From Geobacter sp. SVR (GTDB lineage: Bacteria; Desulfobacterota; Desulfuromonadia; Geobacterales; Pseudopelobacteraceae): DNA of 64,000 bases. The stretch spans positions 859,001 through 923,000 of the forward strand of contig NZ_AP024469.1 of the NCBI RefSeq assembly GCF_016865365.1, written 5' to 3'. The notes under the pieces are model-generated. The model was not told where the DNA came from. It ran no database searches and was given only the letters and a program-made list of their open reading frames with translations. This document shows, piece after piece, positions 30,101-38,649 of the stretch; position 1 is the stretch's first letter, and each line of letters begins with the position of its first letter. The position numbers and the translations under genes are program-made.

Positions 30101-30313
30101 GCCGTTCAGCTTCTGCTCGATCACCTGGGTGACCGTGTCCTGCACGGTCTGGGCCGAGGCACCAGGATAGGTGGCGTTGATGGCGATCTGCGGCGGTGCG
30201 ATGGCCGGATACTGGGATACCGGCAGCATCTTGATCGACAGCAAACCTGCCAGCATGACCAAGATGGCGATTACCCAGGCAAAGATGGGTCTGTTTATGA
30301 AAAACCGGGACAT
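27149..30313 (-). CDS. RND multidrug efflux permease (HAE1/AcrB type)
   Basis: 1054-aa inner-membrane proton-driven pump. The start at 30313 ([13 protein letters not shown]) is taken because AAGGAG lies upstream and AcrB homologs begin here; codons further upstream run through a repeat. The proton-relay pair is in [17 protein letters not shown], and the second half carries [16 protein letters not shown]. AcrB-type pumps export hydrophobic and amphiphilic drugs, dyes and detergents. It lies between the adaptor gene and the outer-membrane channel gene. Confidence 0.95.
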   Translation of the reverse strand: MSRFFINRPIFAWVIAILVMLAGLLSIKMLPVSQYPAIAPPQIAINATYPGASAQTVQDTVTQVIEQKLNGIDNLIYMSSTSDSAGVVTITLTFKAGTDPNIAQVQVQNKLQLATPLLPQIVQRQGISVVKSTRNFLLIVGLVSEDGSMDRNSLTDYAVSNLQDIVSRLDGVGELMVFGTQNAMRIWLNPAKLNNFHLTTNDVITALQAQNVQVSAGQFGGTPANQGQQLNATINARSLLQSSDQFDAIILRTNSDGSTVKLKDVAESRIGTENYDIQSFYNGKPLGGMAIRLASGANALETGDRIKTKMAELSKYFPPGMKVVYPYDSTPFVKISIEEVVHTLVEAVFLVFIIMFLFLQNIRATLIPTIAVPVVLLGTMGVLAASGFSINTLTMFALVIVIGLLVDDAIVVVENVERIMTEEGLSPREATIKSMGQITSALWGIATVLTAVFLPMAFFGGSTGVIYRQFSITIISAMILSVLVAQILTPALCATILKPVEKGHHAGESGWFSWFFRRFNKAFDFCRDKYEGIVGRSFSKPVRYLVVYGAIVGAMAWFFMHLPTSFLPDEDQGFLICQVQLPAGATQERTLQTIRQLERHFMEKEDKSVEGVITVAGFSFAGRGQNMGLAWVKLKDWKLRQSPELRASAVAGRAMKAFSQFRDGLAFAFSPPAVLELGVANGFDFQLQDRGGLGHEKLMEARNQLLGMAMKNSKLVAVRPNGQDDTPQFKLNIDDVRAGALGVSLADINNVLSTAWGSTYVNDFIQNGRVKKVYLQSDARYRMLPEDINTWYVSNKDGQMVPFSAFATARWQYGSPRLERYNGLPAVEILGQAAPGISTGEAMAEMEKMAAQLPPGIGYEWTGLSYEEKNAGAQAPALYAISLLVVFLSVAALYESWTIPFVNLLMLPLGLVGAVTAVKLRMFPNDVYLQIGLLTTIGLSTKNAILIIQFIKEQMHQGHELVEATLSAVKIRLRPVIMTSLAFFFGTLPLALTKGAGAAAQNAIGTAVTGGLLSATFIDLLFIPFFFVLVSRMFARKRQPVVHQIAATSPEVHE

Positions 30314-30341
30314 GGAGAAGCTCCTTGAAAACATGTGAAGT

Positions 30342-30413
30342 CCCCCTTTGAAAGGGGGATTTAGGGGGATGTGTCGTTGTGGAAATCCCCTGGCCCCCCT
30401 TGCCAAAGGGGAT
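30342..30413. repeat. Two adjacent short palindromes inside the efflux operon
   Basis: CCCCCTTT-G-AAAGGGGG (30342-30358) is followed by a second imperfect hairpin (30385-30413, outer arms ATCCCC/GGGGAT). CCCCCTTT-type palindromes are common dispersed repeats in bacterial genomes. They fill the 110-bp gap between adaptor and permease genes and could form a transcript-attenuating or mRNA-stabilising structure. Confidence 0.7.
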
Positions 30414-30423
30414 ATTTACCGTG

Positions 30424-31683
30424 CTATTTCTTTTCCGGAGTCGTCGGTGCGGCCTGCGCAGCGCCGGCTTTTGCGGGCTGTGCAGCGGCACCCTGCTGGG
30501 CAGCCGGCTGCGCGCCTGGCTGTGCTGCTGCTACTGCTGCCGGTTTGGCCCCGAAGGGCACTGCCTTGACCATGGTGCCGGGACGAGCCTTCTGCAGCCC
30601 TTCCAGGATCACGCGATCCCCGGCTTTCAGGCCTTCGCTTACCAGCCAGTTTTCGCCGACGGTGCGAACGACCTTGATCGAGCGCTGTTCAGCCTTTTCC
30701 TCGGCTCCGACCGCCAGGACTATCGCTTCCCCGTTGGGGTTACGGGTCACGCCGCGCTGAGGGATGAGGATGGCGTTTTCGTTGATACCCTCCTCCAGTA
30801 CGGCGCGTACGAACATGCCGGGCAGGAGCGTTTTCTGGGGATTGGGGAATATGGCCCGCAAGGTAACGGAACCGGTGCTCTGCTCGACCGTAACCTCGGA
30901 GAATTTGAGCGTCCCGGGCAACGGGTAGGCGGAGCCGTCTTCCAGCAGGAGTTTGGCCTGAGCGGACGCGCTCTTTTTCAGCACCCCTTGGGCAAGATTC
31001 TGCTTCAGCCTGAGCAACTCGGCGGCGGATTGGGTTACATCCACGTACATGGAGTCGAGCTGCTGGATGGTCGCCAGCGCTGTCGGCTGATTGGCGGTCA
31101 CCAGCGCTCCGTCGGTCACGGAGGAGCGTCCGATGCGCCCGGAAATCGGGGCAGTGACCTTGGTGTAGGCCAGGTTGATCCGGGCGGTCTCCACTGCAGC
31201 TTTGGTGGATGCCAGCTCGGCTTCGGCCTGTTTGAAACTGGCGTGGGCGTCATCGTAATCCTGCTGGCTGACCGCCTTGATCTTCACCAGGTCCCGGTAG
31301 CGCTCCTCTTTCAGCCGTACTGCCCCCAGATTGGCCACTGCCCTGGCCTCGGCGGCCTTGGCACTGTCAAAAGCCGCCTGATACGGGGCGGGATCGATCT
31401 GGTACAGCACCTGTCCGGCCTTCACGTCGGAACCCTCGGCAAACAGCCGCTTCTGGATGATGCCCCCCACCTGCGGCCGTACCTCTGCCACCAGATGCGG
31501 CGACGTGCGACCCGACAGTTCCGTTGTTAGCGCCACGCGCTGGGGCTGTACCACCACGATTCCCACCTCGGGGGGGGCGGACGGGGGCGGAGGAGTGGCC
31601 TTTTTGCCGCAGCCGGACATCATTGCCGCTCCTGCCAGAACCCCTGCGGCAGCTATCAGTCTGGTTTTTTTCGTGATTTCCAT
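30424..31683 (-). CDS. RND efflux periplasmic adaptor lipoprotein (AcrA/MexA type)
   Basis: 419 aa from the ATG at 31683, preceded by GAGG; the upstream start at 31719 overlaps the operator. Lipobox AMMSGC, then barrel-sandwich hybrid halves flanking a coiled-coil hairpin (VRLKEERYRDLVKIKAVSQQDYDDA), and NLAYTKVTAPISGRIG. The C-terminus is an Ala/Gln/Pro-rich tail of about 40 residues. It links the pump to the outer-membrane channel. Confidence 0.93.
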   Translation of the reverse strand: MEITKKTRLIAAAGVLAGAAMMSGCGKKATPPPPSAPPEVGIVVVQPQRVALTTELSGRTSPHLVAEVRPQVGGIIQKRLFAEGSDVKAGQVLYQIDPAPYQAAFDSAKAAEARAVANLGAVRLKEERYRDLVKIKAVSQQDYDDAHASFKQAEAELASTKAAVETARINLAYTKVTAPISGRIGRSSVTDGALVTANQPTALATIQQLDSMYVDVTQSAAELLRLKQNLAQGVLKKSASAQAKLLLEDGSAYPLPGTLKFSEVTVEQSTGSVTLRAIFPNPQKTLLPGMFVRAVLEEGINENAILIPQRGVTRNPNGEAIVLAVGAEEKAEQRSIKVVRTVGENWLVSEGLKAGDRVILEGLQKARPGTMVKAVPFGAKPAAVAAAQPGAQPAAQQGAAAQPAKAGAAQAAPTTPEKK

Positions 31684-31703
31684 AAACACCTCGGTGATGT
31701 AAT

Positions 31704-31723
31704 TGGAATGAATGTTCATTCCA
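31704..31723. promoter_or_regulatory. TetR operator 1, before the efflux adaptor gene
   Basis: TGGAATGAATGTTCATTCCA: perfect 9-bp arms around a TG centre, 20 bp upstream of the adaptor ATG. It matches operator 2, 23 bp upstream of the tetR-type start codon. Confidence 0.88.
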
Positions 31724-31755
31724 TAGTTTTTTCCAAAAAACGGTCTGCTCTTGGG

Positions 31756-32334
31756 CTAGCGCTTGACAGCGTCCCAGCAGGCCTCCACGGTCCGGTTGAC
31801 AAGGATGTCGTCCAGCGTGATGAAACCCAGGATGTGGTCCCGGGCCACGGCCAGCAAGGGGCCGAAGGCCAGGTCGAACAGGATCACCAGTGGCAGGTCC
31901 TTGAGCACTTGCTGGGCAGCACCCTGCTCGAACAGCTCCTTAAAGGCGTTGCAGCCCCCCTCCCGGTTGCCCATGATCTTGTCCCGCCTCACTGCCACGC
32001 CGTAGGGGGAGTTGTGGAACTGCTCCAGGTAACGGAAATCCATGGGCTGCTCGATGAAATAGCGCAGCAGTGCGGTGCTGAGATGGAGAAAACGGGCCCT
32101 GAAGGGGGCGTCGGCCGAATAGCCGGCCAGGAGAACCCCCTGCATCTTCTCCTCGATCCCGCCGTACAGTTCGCTGATCAGAACATCCTTGTTTTCGAAA
32201 TAACGATAGATGGTACCTGCCCCCACATCGGCGCGCTCGGCGATCATTGCCATGGGAGCGCCGTGGAAGCCCTGTTCAGCGATCAGTTCCAGTGCCGCCC
32301 GAATGATTTCGTCACGCTTGTCGGGCTTGCTCAT
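31756..32334 (-). CDS. TetR-family repressor of the efflux operon
   Basis: 192 aa. An N-terminal helix-turn-helix (IIRAALELIAEQGFHGAPMAMIAERADVGAGTIYRYFENKD, about residues 9-49, shown in part) is followed by an all-helical ligand domain. It is encoded directly upstream of the adaptor-permease-channel genes on the same strand. Matching palindromes lie before its own gene and before the adaptor gene, so autorepression and control of the pump are likely, with pump substrates as inducers. Confidence 0.93.
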   Translation of the reverse strand: MSKPDKRDEIIRAALELIAEQGFHGAPMAMIAERADVGAGTIYRYFENKDVLISELYGGIEEKMQGVLLAGYSADAPFRARFLHLSTALLRYFIEQPMDFRYLEQFHNSPYGVAVRRDKIMGNREGGCNAFKELFEQGAAQQVLKDLPLVILFDLAFGPLLAVARDHILGFITLDDILVNRTVEACWDAVKR

Positions 32335-32356
32335 ATGATGTATCCCCCTTCGTTGC

Positions 32357-32374
32357 GGAATGAACGTTCATTCC
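32357..32374. promoter_or_regulatory. TetR operator 2, before the tetR-type gene
   Basis: Perfect 18-bp palindrome GGAATGAACGTTCATTCC, differing from operator 1 only at the central dinucleotide. Sited 23 bp upstream of the tetR-type start codon. Confidence 0.88.
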
Positions 32375-32577
32375 AAATTACGTCCCTTTTGTACCTGCTG
32401 TCAATCTTTTTTTAATGTTGGCGCTGCTCCCTTTTTCAGCAGGCCTGGAGTGGTGACGTGCCATCGACCGGGCCGGCCCGGTGCGGTGAAGAGCGGCGGA
32501 ATGGTGTACCCGGGCTTGTGGCAATCTCCGCTTTCCGCACTACACTGTGAGAAAGAACCAGCCAGGAGGAAACCGAC

Positions 32578-33150
32578 ATGAAAATAGTCATGGTGGCCTT
32601 CATATGTCTGCTCTTCAGTGGTTGCGCCAGCACGGAGGTGACAAACCGGTGGAGGGATCCGCAGTACAACGGGCGGTTCATCTCGGCCGTGGTGGTGTGT
32701 CTGACGGCCGACTCGGCAGTCGCACGGGAATGCAGGGACATATTCGTCAGGCAGCTCAGCCGCCGTGGCGTCCGGGCCGTGCCCGGTACCGGGACGATGT
32801 CCACGTCCAGTCAGGATGCACGTGCCGGGGCGCGTGAGCGCGGTCTGGAGATGGTGCTGGTCAGCAGGTTCATGGATAAACGCTCGGAGCTGGAGTTCTA
32901 CTACCGGGAAGGCAGCATGCTGTTCATGCCGCACAGTGATATCTGGTCGGAAGGGGTCAACACGAGGGAGAACGAGTTCGAGCTGTTCACAACCGTTCTG
33001 TATGATGTGGCCAGCGGCAAAGCGGTCTGGTCCGCCTCGTCCAGCACCTATGTGGCCGGGTCACAGGAGAAAGTCCTGACCTCGTTTGTCGAGGCGATGC
33101 TGGATGAAATGGAGCGCCAGGGGCTGATCGATGGCGGTCACGGCAGGTAG
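32578..33150 (+). CDS. Lipoprotein of unknown function (DUF4136-like)
   Basis: 190 aa with lipobox LFSGC and a mature part starting ASTEVTNRWRDP. The pattern of an N-terminal TxxW segment, a middle alpha/beta region and a late YDVASGKAVWSASS strand resembles DUF4136-like lipoproteins. RBS AGGAGG. No enzymatic motif is visible. It is a single gene, divergent from the TetR locus. Confidence 0.75.
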   Translation: MKIVMVAFICLLFSGCASTEVTNRWRDPQYNGRFISAVVVCLTADSAVARECRDIFVRQLSRRGVRAVPGTGTMSTSSQDARAGARERGLEMVLVSRFMDKRSELEFYYREGSMLFMPHSDIWSEGVNTRENEFELFTTVLYDVASGKAVWSASSSTYVAGSQEKVLTSFVEAMLDEMERQGLIDGGHGR

Positions 33151-33287
33151 CGGACCGCCTTCTGGGGGAAGAAGTCATGGAGTTCCGGAACTGCCCGCGG
33201 GCAGGTTTTCACGTGTAAGCTCCTATCCCGTGCAATCTCTGTTGAGCGTACGGAACTCATGGTTCTGCAGCCGCTCCCTGCCGCCGG

Positions 33288-33318
33288 GACCGGTTGCCCC
33301 GGCGGCAGTAAGGTGCCA
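33288..33318. terminator. GC-rich hairpin between convergent genes
   Basis: Arms CTGCCGCCGGG / CCCGGCGGCAG with a 9-nt loop. It separates the lipoprotein gene from the DUF5996 gene; no T-tract. Confidence 0.5.
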
Positions 33319-33346
33319 CGGATGCGGGCTTCGCCGGCGAGGGGGC

Positions 33347-34276
33347 CTACCGCCGCTCCAGCGCAGAACGGTCCCATCCGGCCAGATTTGCCGCCGCCTC
33401 ATAGGTGCTCTGCATGAAGTCGAGCAGCATCTGTTCCGGTGAGGCTGAAGTGCGCACCTCGTCGTAGGGCAGGATCCACTCCTTCAGTTCGGCGCTGTAG
33501 AAGGCTTGTTGGGGAAACACGCGCGCCTTGTCCATCCCCGGCGGTTCGGGAATCGCATAGGCGTAGAAGGCCGGGCCGCCGATGCCGCTTGATGCCTTCT
33601 CCTCTTCGACCGCTCCAGAAGCGCGTTTGCCGGGCCAGAAGCCGTGGCTTACGACTTCGTGGGAATAGGCCTCGCGGGTGACGGGATCGGCCCCCTCCCG
33701 CTCCGGTGCCCGACGCCCCGAAAATCTCGTTACAGCCAGATCAAAGCTGCCCCAGAAGAAATGCACCGGACTGCACTTGCCGATAAAGTCGGAGCGGAAT
33801 CTGGTGAAAACCTTCTCGGTCTGCAGCAGGATCTGCAGCAGCCTGTTGCTGAACTCCCCGTCATAGGAGCTGTTCTGGAAATCCCGGTCAAACGGGACCG
33901 GGTTTTCCACTTCGGATGGAATCGTCCTGATTTTCACCTCGATGCCCAGCTCCTGCAGGGTGGTCATGAATTTCCGGTAAAATTCCGCGACCGGGCACGG
34001 CACCAGTGCCATGGATGCCGTCACGCCATCATCGCAGTCGATCATCAGCTGGTGCGTGATGAAATCGAATTCAATGGCGAAACTCCTGTCCCCATAATGG
34101 ATCGTCGAGGTGGTAAGTCCCCGTGGTGTCACGTAGAACGGGACGTTCCACCAGTGATTGATCCGCGGCGTCAAGGCCAGCCTGACCTTGCCGACGATCT
34201 GGCTCCACATGTGCAACGTCGCGTAGGTCTTGTCCCATTCGGCCAGCGGCAGTGCCGGCCATGCCTGGTTTGCCAT
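33347..34276 (-). CDS. DUF5996 family protein
   Basis: 309 aa from the ATG at 34276, with GGGAGG upstream; a longer frame running into the transporter gene is an artefact. It begins with WPALPLAEWDKTYATLHMWSQIVGK and has HFFWGSFDLAVTRFSGR in the middle, both typical of DUF5996. The family is widespread, and its reaction is unknown. It sits 32 bp downstream of the formate/nitrite-type channel gene, so they are probably cotranscribed. Confidence 0.88.
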   Translation of the reverse strand: MANQAWPALPLAEWDKTYATLHMWSQIVGKVRLALTPRINHWWNVPFYVTPRGLTTSTIHYGDRSFAIEFDFITHQLMIDCDDGVTASMALVPCPVAEFYRKFMTTLQELGIEVKIRTIPSEVENPVPFDRDFQNSSYDGEFSNRLLQILLQTEKVFTRFRSDFIGKCSPVHFFWGSFDLAVTRFSGRRAPEREGADPVTREAYSHEVVSHGFWPGKRASGAVEEEKASSGIGGPAFYAYAIPEPPGMDKARVFPQQAFYSAELKEWILPYDEVRTSASPEQMLLDFMQSTYEAAANLAGWDRSALERR

Positions 34277-34308
34277 GATTATACCTCCCGTGTCCGACCT
34301 GATTTTTT

Positions 34309-35136
34309 TCAGACCTTCTTTTTCCCAGCCACCACCTGGGCATGATTGAGCGCAGCCACCAACGACACACCGCCGATGATGTTGCCGCACAAGGTCGGCA
34401 GCATGTAGCGGGTCACGCATGCTCCGTAGCCGATCACGCCGGTCGCCGCCAGGTACAGGATCTCCACCGAGCCCGCAATGATGTGGCAGAAGCCCCCCAG
34501 AGCCACCACATAGGTGATGATCACGATGATCGCCACCTTGGAACCCTCGACCGCCGGCAGCAGCCAGACCATCAGCGCGATCAGCCAACCGGAGAAGACA
34601 GCCTTCAGCAGGATCGCAAAGGCGGTGGCCTGCATCGTCTGCCGGCCGATCTCGCCGAACGCCTGCAGCACTGCGGCCGGGAAGATAGGTTCGCGCAGGG
34701 CGAAGCTGAAGAGAAAGGCGCCGGCGAGATTTGCCGTCAGCACCACCCCCCACAGGCGCAGCACGTTCAGGAGGGTGTCCCGGTCTCGGCGGTGCAGGAG
34801 CGGCAGTATCACGGTCAGGGTGTTCTCCGTAAAAAGCTGCTGGCGGCCGAGGATCACTATCAGAAATCCCAGCGCGTAGCCGAATTTTGCCACCAGCGGC
34901 CGCCAGGGGGCCTCGGGAAGATGTGACCGCAGTAACCCCTCGGCCACCAGGGAAAACCCCATCGAAAGCCCCGAGGCCAGGGCGGACCAAGCCAGGGCGG
35001 AATTGGGGCGCCGCAGTTCCGCTTCCCCTTCGGCACGGATTGCCTCGTGCACCACCACCGCACCGATGGAGGTCTTCTCCTCGACCCGCTTTTCTTCCTC
35101 CGGCGAAAGTTCCAGATCGACCTTTTCCTGCTCCAC
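34309..35136 (-). CDS. Formate/nitrite transporter (FNT) family protein, YfdC-like
   Basis: 275 aa with a hydrophilic N-terminal helix (about 1-45) and six membrane helices. FNT signatures are FTENTLTVILPLL in the first half, GVVLTANLAGAFLFSF in TM3, and GGFCHIIAGSVEILYLAATG with the central His. FNT channels pass formate, nitrite, lactate or hydrosulfide. The N-terminal extension is shared with the YfdC branch, whose substrate is not known. It is divergent from the hydrogenase genes. Confidence 0.9.
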   Translation of the reverse strand: MEQEKVDLELSPEEEKRVEEKTSIGAVVVHEAIRAEGEAELRRPNSALAWSALASGLSMGFSLVAEGLLRSHLPEAPWRPLVAKFGYALGFLIVILGRQQLFTENTLTVILPLLHRRDRDTLLNVLRLWGVVLTANLAGAFLFSFALREPIFPAAVLQAFGEIGRQTMQATAFAILLKAVFSGWLIALMVWLLPAVEGSKVAIIVIITYVVALGGFCHIIAGSVEILYLAATGVIGYGACVTRYMLPTLCGNIIGGVSLVAALNHAQVVAGKKKV

Positions 35137-35178
35137 GGGTTGCTCCGGATGGCCTGTTTTCTGAAAATCTCTCCTTGT

Positions 35179-35194
35179 ACAGTAAGTGTACTGT
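35179..35194. promoter_or_regulatory. Palindrome in the FNT-hydrogenase divergent region
   Basis: ACAGTA-AGTG-TACTGT, perfect 6-bp arms, in the 222-bp intergenic region. Possible operator for either direction; the regulator is unknown. Confidence 0.45.
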
Positions 35195-35358
35195 CATTGC
35201 CGGGCAGTTCAAATTTCGAGCCGATTCTGGCGGTGCGATGGCTGTGCCTTCCTTGCATTTTTATCGGCCTAAAATATATTTAATATGAACCCTGCGCACA
35301 GCGAGCGGAGATCCGCTGCTTCGTGTGAGGGCAACCCTGGCGGCAGAAGGGGGAGATC

Positions 35359-36435
35359 ATGGAGCACAAGACGAAGAGTGGCATCGACGAACTCCACATC
35401 CTGTGGATCTCGGAGGGCATGAGCTGCGACGGGGATTCCGTTTCCCTGACCGCAGCCACGCTCCCCACCATCGAGCAGATCCTGCTCGGACTGATACCGG
35501 GACTTCCCACGGTGCACCTGCACAACAAGGTGCTGTCCAAGGCTACCGGCGACGATCTGGTCGCCCCATTTCATGCCGCCGCCAAAGGCGAACTGGGACC
35601 GTTCGTTTTCGTGGTGGAGGGCTCGATTCCCAACGAGGAGATCAATGGCGAAGGCTATTTCAGCTCCTTCGGCTACGATCACGAAACCGGCCAGCCGATC
35701 ACGCTCAACGACTGGATCGACCGGTTGGCGCCCCGGGCACTGGCGGTGGTGGCGGCCGGTACCTGCGCTGCCTATGGCGGTGTCCATGCCATGGCCGGCA
35801 ATCCGACCGGCTGCATGGGGCTGGCCGATTACCTGGGCTGGGGCTTCCGTTCCGTGGCCGGCATCCCGATTGTCAACGTGCCGGGCTGCCCGATCCAGCC
35901 GGACAACTTCGCCGAGACGCTGCTGTGGCTGTTGAACCAGGTGGCGGGCGTCAACCCGATGATTCCGCTGGACGACAAGCTGCGGCCGACCTGGCTGTTC
36001 GGCAAGACCGTGCACGAGGGGTGCGACCGCGGCGGTTACTACGAGCAGGGGGATTTCGCCCTGGACTACAACTCCCCCAAGTGCCAGGTCAAGGTCGGCT
36101 GCTGGGGACCGGTGGTCAACTGCAACGTGCCCAAGCGGGGCTGGATGGACGGCGTAGGCGGCTGCCCCAATGTGGGGGGTATCTGCATCGGCTGCACCAT
36201 GCCCGGTTTCCCGGACAAGTTCATGCCGTTCATGGATGCTCCGCCGGGAGGCACCCTGTCGTCCGACTTCACCCACAACCTTTACGGGCCGACCATTCGG
36301 CAGCTGCGGTCCATCACCAACCGCACGGTCAACAAGGAGCCCCGCTGGCGCCATCGCGGGACAGAACTCAATACCGGCTGCGACCCGCGGCTCGGCACCG
36401 GCAACGGCAAAGGAGGCCCACGTGGAACGGATTAA
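35359..36435 (+). CDS. hhyS: [NiFe] hydrogenase small subunit, group 1h (actinobacterial type)
   Basis: 358-aa iron-sulfur subunit that carries electrons away from the [NiFe] site. There is no Tat signal peptide, so a cytoplasmic enzyme is predicted. Proximal-cluster ligands appear to be Cys23, Asp26 (SCDGDS in place of the usual CxxC), Cys136 and Cys177. Distal ligands: His219, Cys222, Cys242, Cys248. Medial: Cys255, Cys269, Cys276, Cys279, where Cys269 may make it a 4Fe cluster. Three-Cys/one-Asp proximal ligation is known from the Ralstonia actinobacterial-type hydrogenase. Overlaps the large-subunit gene by 14 bp. Confidence 0.93.
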   Translation: MEHKTKSGIDELHILWISEGMSCDGDSVSLTAATLPTIEQILLGLIPGLPTVHLHNKVLSKATGDDLVAPFHAAAKGELGPFVFVVEGSIPNEEINGEGYFSSFGYDHETGQPITLNDWIDRLAPRALAVVAAGTCAAYGGVHAMAGNPTGCMGLADYLGWGFRSVAGIPIVNVPGCPIQPDNFAETLLWLLNQVAGVNPMIPLDDKLRPTWLFGKTVHEGCDRGGYYEQGDFALDYNSPKCQVKVGCWGPVVNCNVPKRGWMDGVGGCPNVGGICIGCTMPGFPDKFMPFMDAPPGGTLSSDFTHNLYGPTIRQLRSITNRTVNKEPRWRHRGTELNTGCDPRLGTGNGKGGPRGTD

Positions 36436-38218
36436 AGTCGGGCAGGGCGATTTGACGCAGATGAACTGGGACCCGATCTCCCGGATCATCGGCAACCTGG
36501 GGGTCTACACCAAGATCGATTTCAAGAACCGGCAGATCGCCGAATGCAAGGTCACCTCCTCCCTGTTCCGGGGCTACAGCGTTTTTCTCAGGGGCAAGGA
36601 CCCGCGCGACGCACACTTCATCACCAGCCGCATCTGCGGCATCTGCGGGGACAACCACGCCACCTGCTCGGTCTATGCCCAGAACATGGCCTACGGCATC
36701 AAGCCTCCGCCTCTGGCGGAGTGGATGGTGAACCTGGGGGAGGCGGCAGAATTCATGTTCGACCACACCCTGTTCCAGGACAATCTGGTGTTCGTGGATT
36801 TCTGCGAGCAGATGGTGAAGGAGACCAACCCCGCCCTGCTGGCGAAAGCCGAACAGACCGCCGCTCCCAACGCGCAGCTGCACGGTCTGCGCACCATCGC
36901 CGACATCATGCGCGCCTTCAATCCCTTCGAGGGCAGCCTCTACAAGGAGGCCCTGCAGATGGGGCGCCTGACCCGGGAGATGTGCTGCCTGATGGAAGGG
37001 CGCCACGTGCATCCCTCCACGCTCTATCCCGGCGGGGTCGGCACGGTTGCCACGCCTCAGGTCTTCACCGACTATCAGGTCCGGCTGCTCGGCCTGCTGG
37101 ACTTTGTCAAGAAGGCGGTGCCGCTCAACGACGACCTGTTCAACTTCTTCTACGAGGCCCTGCCCGGCTACGAGGAGGTGGGACGGCGCCGGGTGCAGCT
37201 GGCCTGCTGGGGGGCTTTCCAGGACCCGGCGGTCTGCGACTACCGCTACGCCACCATGAAGGACTGGGGCCGCGCCATGTTCGTCACCCCCGGCGTGGTT
37301 TTAGACGGCAAACTCCTGACCAACGATCTGGTGGATATCAATCTCGGCATGCGCATTCTGCTGGGCAGCTCGTTCTACGACGACTGGGCCGAGGAAGCGA
37401 CCCTGGTCTCCCACGATCCGCTCGGCAACCCGGTCGATCAGCGCCACCCCTGGAACCAGACCACCCTGCCGCATCCCCAGAAGCGGAACTTCGACGACGG
37501 AAACTACAGCTGGGTCATGAGCCCGCGCTGGCAGGACCCGCAGTCGGGGCAACTGCTGCCGCTGGAAACCGGCGGCGGTCCGCTGGCGCGGCTGTGGGCC
37601 ACGGCCCTGGCCGGTCTGGTGGATACCCCCTATGTCAAGGCCACCGGCGGCAGCATACGCATCCAACTGCCCAGGAGCGCCAACCTGCCGGAGACCGAGT
37701 TCGAGTGGAAGGTGCCGCAGTGGTGCAACACCATCGAGCGCGACCGTGCCCGCATCTACTTCGTGGCCTATGCGGCGGGCATGGCGCTGTTCTTCCTGGA
37801 ACAGGCCATGCAGGAGATCCGGGCCGGCAATACCCGGACCTTCACCGACTTCGCCGTGCCGGACGAAGGGCTGGGGGTCGGATTCCACGAGGCGGTGCGC
37901 GGGGTTCTGTCGCACCACCTGGTGATCCGCAACGGCACGATCGCCAACTATCATCCCTATCCCCCCACCTGCTGGAACGCCAGCCCGACCGACAGCGCCG
38001 GCACGCCCGGCCCGATGGAAGAGGCGGTGATGAATACGCCGATCTTCGAGGAGAACGGCCGGGATGGCTTCAAGGGAATCGACATCATGCGCACGGTGCG
38101 CAGCTTCGACCCTTGCCTGCCCTGCGGCGTGCATATGTACCTGGGGGATGGGCGCGTGTTGAAGGAGTCGCATGTACCGGCCATGGGGATGGTGGGGCGG
38201 GCGAAGAAAAAGGGTTAA
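36422..38218 (+). CDS. hhyL: [NiFe] hydrogenase large subunit, group 1h (actinobacterial type)
   Basis: 598-aa catalytic subunit oxidising H2, from a GTG start within the small-subunit gene. Nickel ligands lie in L1 SRICGICGDNHATCS (Cys72, Cys75) and L2 DPCLPCGVH (Cys565, Cys568). The L1 form with GDNHATCS is what I recall of the group 1h clade. The N-terminal motif reads RIIGN instead of the common RxEGH. A 27-residue tail follows His571 and is presumably removed by the protease encoded downstream. The physiological acceptor and hyp maturation genes are not in the window. Confidence 0.94.
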   Translation: MERIKVGQGDLTQMNWDPISRIIGNLGVYTKIDFKNRQIAECKVTSSLFRGYSVFLRGKDPRDAHFITSRICGICGDNHATCSVYAQNMAYGIKPPPLAEWMVNLGEAAEFMFDHTLFQDNLVFVDFCEQMVKETNPALLAKAEQTAAPNAQLHGLRTIADIMRAFNPFEGSLYKEALQMGRLTREMCCLMEGRHVHPSTLYPGGVGTVATPQVFTDYQVRLLGLLDFVKKAVPLNDDLFNFFYEALPGYEEVGRRRVQLACWGAFQDPAVCDYRYATMKDWGRAMFVTPGVVLDGKLLTNDLVDINLGMRILLGSSFYDDWAEEATLVSHDPLGNPVDQRHPWNQTTLPHPQKRNFDDGNYSWVMSPRWQDPQSGQLLPLETGGGPLARLWATALAGLVDTPYVKATGGSIRIQLPRSANLPETEFEWKVPQWCNTIERDRARIYFVAYAAGMALFFLEQAMQEIRAGNTRTFTDFAVPDEGLGVGFHEAVRGVLSHHLVIRNGTIANYHPYPPTCWNASPTDSAGTPGPMEEAVMNTPIFEENGRDGFKGIDIMRTVRSFDPCLPCGVHMYLGDGRVLKESHVPAMGMVGRAKKKG

Positions 38219-38400
38219 GGTTGTTGAAAAACGGGCATCTCGCCGCCGTCCTCGTCAGCCCTCTTGTGACTTCGGCCTGCGGCCTCACCCTTCGGGCGCC
38301 TCCGCGGTCCAATTTCACACGTGAAATTGTGCGGCGGATAATCTCACGCCTCCGCGGGGCTTCCTGCGGGTGCGACGATCTCCCCATTTTTGAACAACCT
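38218..38400. repeat. Dispersed 183-bp palindromic element, copy 2
   Basis: Its first base is the last base of the large-subunit stop codon. Terminal inverted repeats AGGTTGTTGAAAAACGGG and CCCATTTTTGAACAACCT. A perfect internal palindrome AATTTCAC-AC-GTGAAATT lies at 38311-38328. Nearly identical to copy 1 at 8659-8842, in the same orientation. Confidence 0.9.
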
Positions 38401-38433
38401 GAGAATTTTGACAGCCTGTTAAAGGAGAAAACC

Positions 38434-38649
38434 ATGAGCCAGGAAGGCATCAGGATAGGAAAACCGAAGGTCAAACCGACCGCCCTGACGCATGTCTGCG
38501 GGGTGCGTGCCGGCAACAAGCCGGGCAGCTACGAGAAAGAGCCGGGGCATCTGCCGGATGGCCGGTCAACCGCCCGTCGTTCCACCGGCATCAACGCCAG
38601 GGCGCGCAACGCCATTCTGCCGGAAATGCCCAACCTGTCGCCGGCATGA
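38434..38649 (+). CDS. Small hydrogenase-cluster protein, unknown
   Basis: 71 aa, rich in Gly, Pro, Arg and Lys with a single Cys (THVCGVRAGNKPGSYEKEPG). AAAGGAG precedes the ATG. Its stop overlaps the maturation-protease start (ATGA), so it belongs to the hydrogenase operon despite the inserted repeat. It is probably disordered. I know of small uncharacterised proteins at this position in group 1h clusters, but cannot name the family. Confidence 0.75.
   Translation: MSQEGIRIGKPKVKPTALTHVCGVRAGNKPGSYEKEPGHLPDGRSTARRSTGINARARNAILPEMPNLSPA

Noticed and set aside
28229-30328. Long plus-strand open frame opposite the RND permease
   Set aside because: Antisense shadow; the minus strand encodes a complete AcrB-type pump.
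34277-35212. Upstream extension of the DUF5996 frame
   Set aside because: It covers the FNT gene in another frame; the DUF5996 start with a good ribosome-binding site lies at 34276.
36544-38649. Long plus-strand frame overlapping the hydrogenase large subunit in another frame
   Set aside because: Low-complexity Arg/Gly/Pro-rich shadow. Only its end, the 71-aa protein from 38434, is credible.
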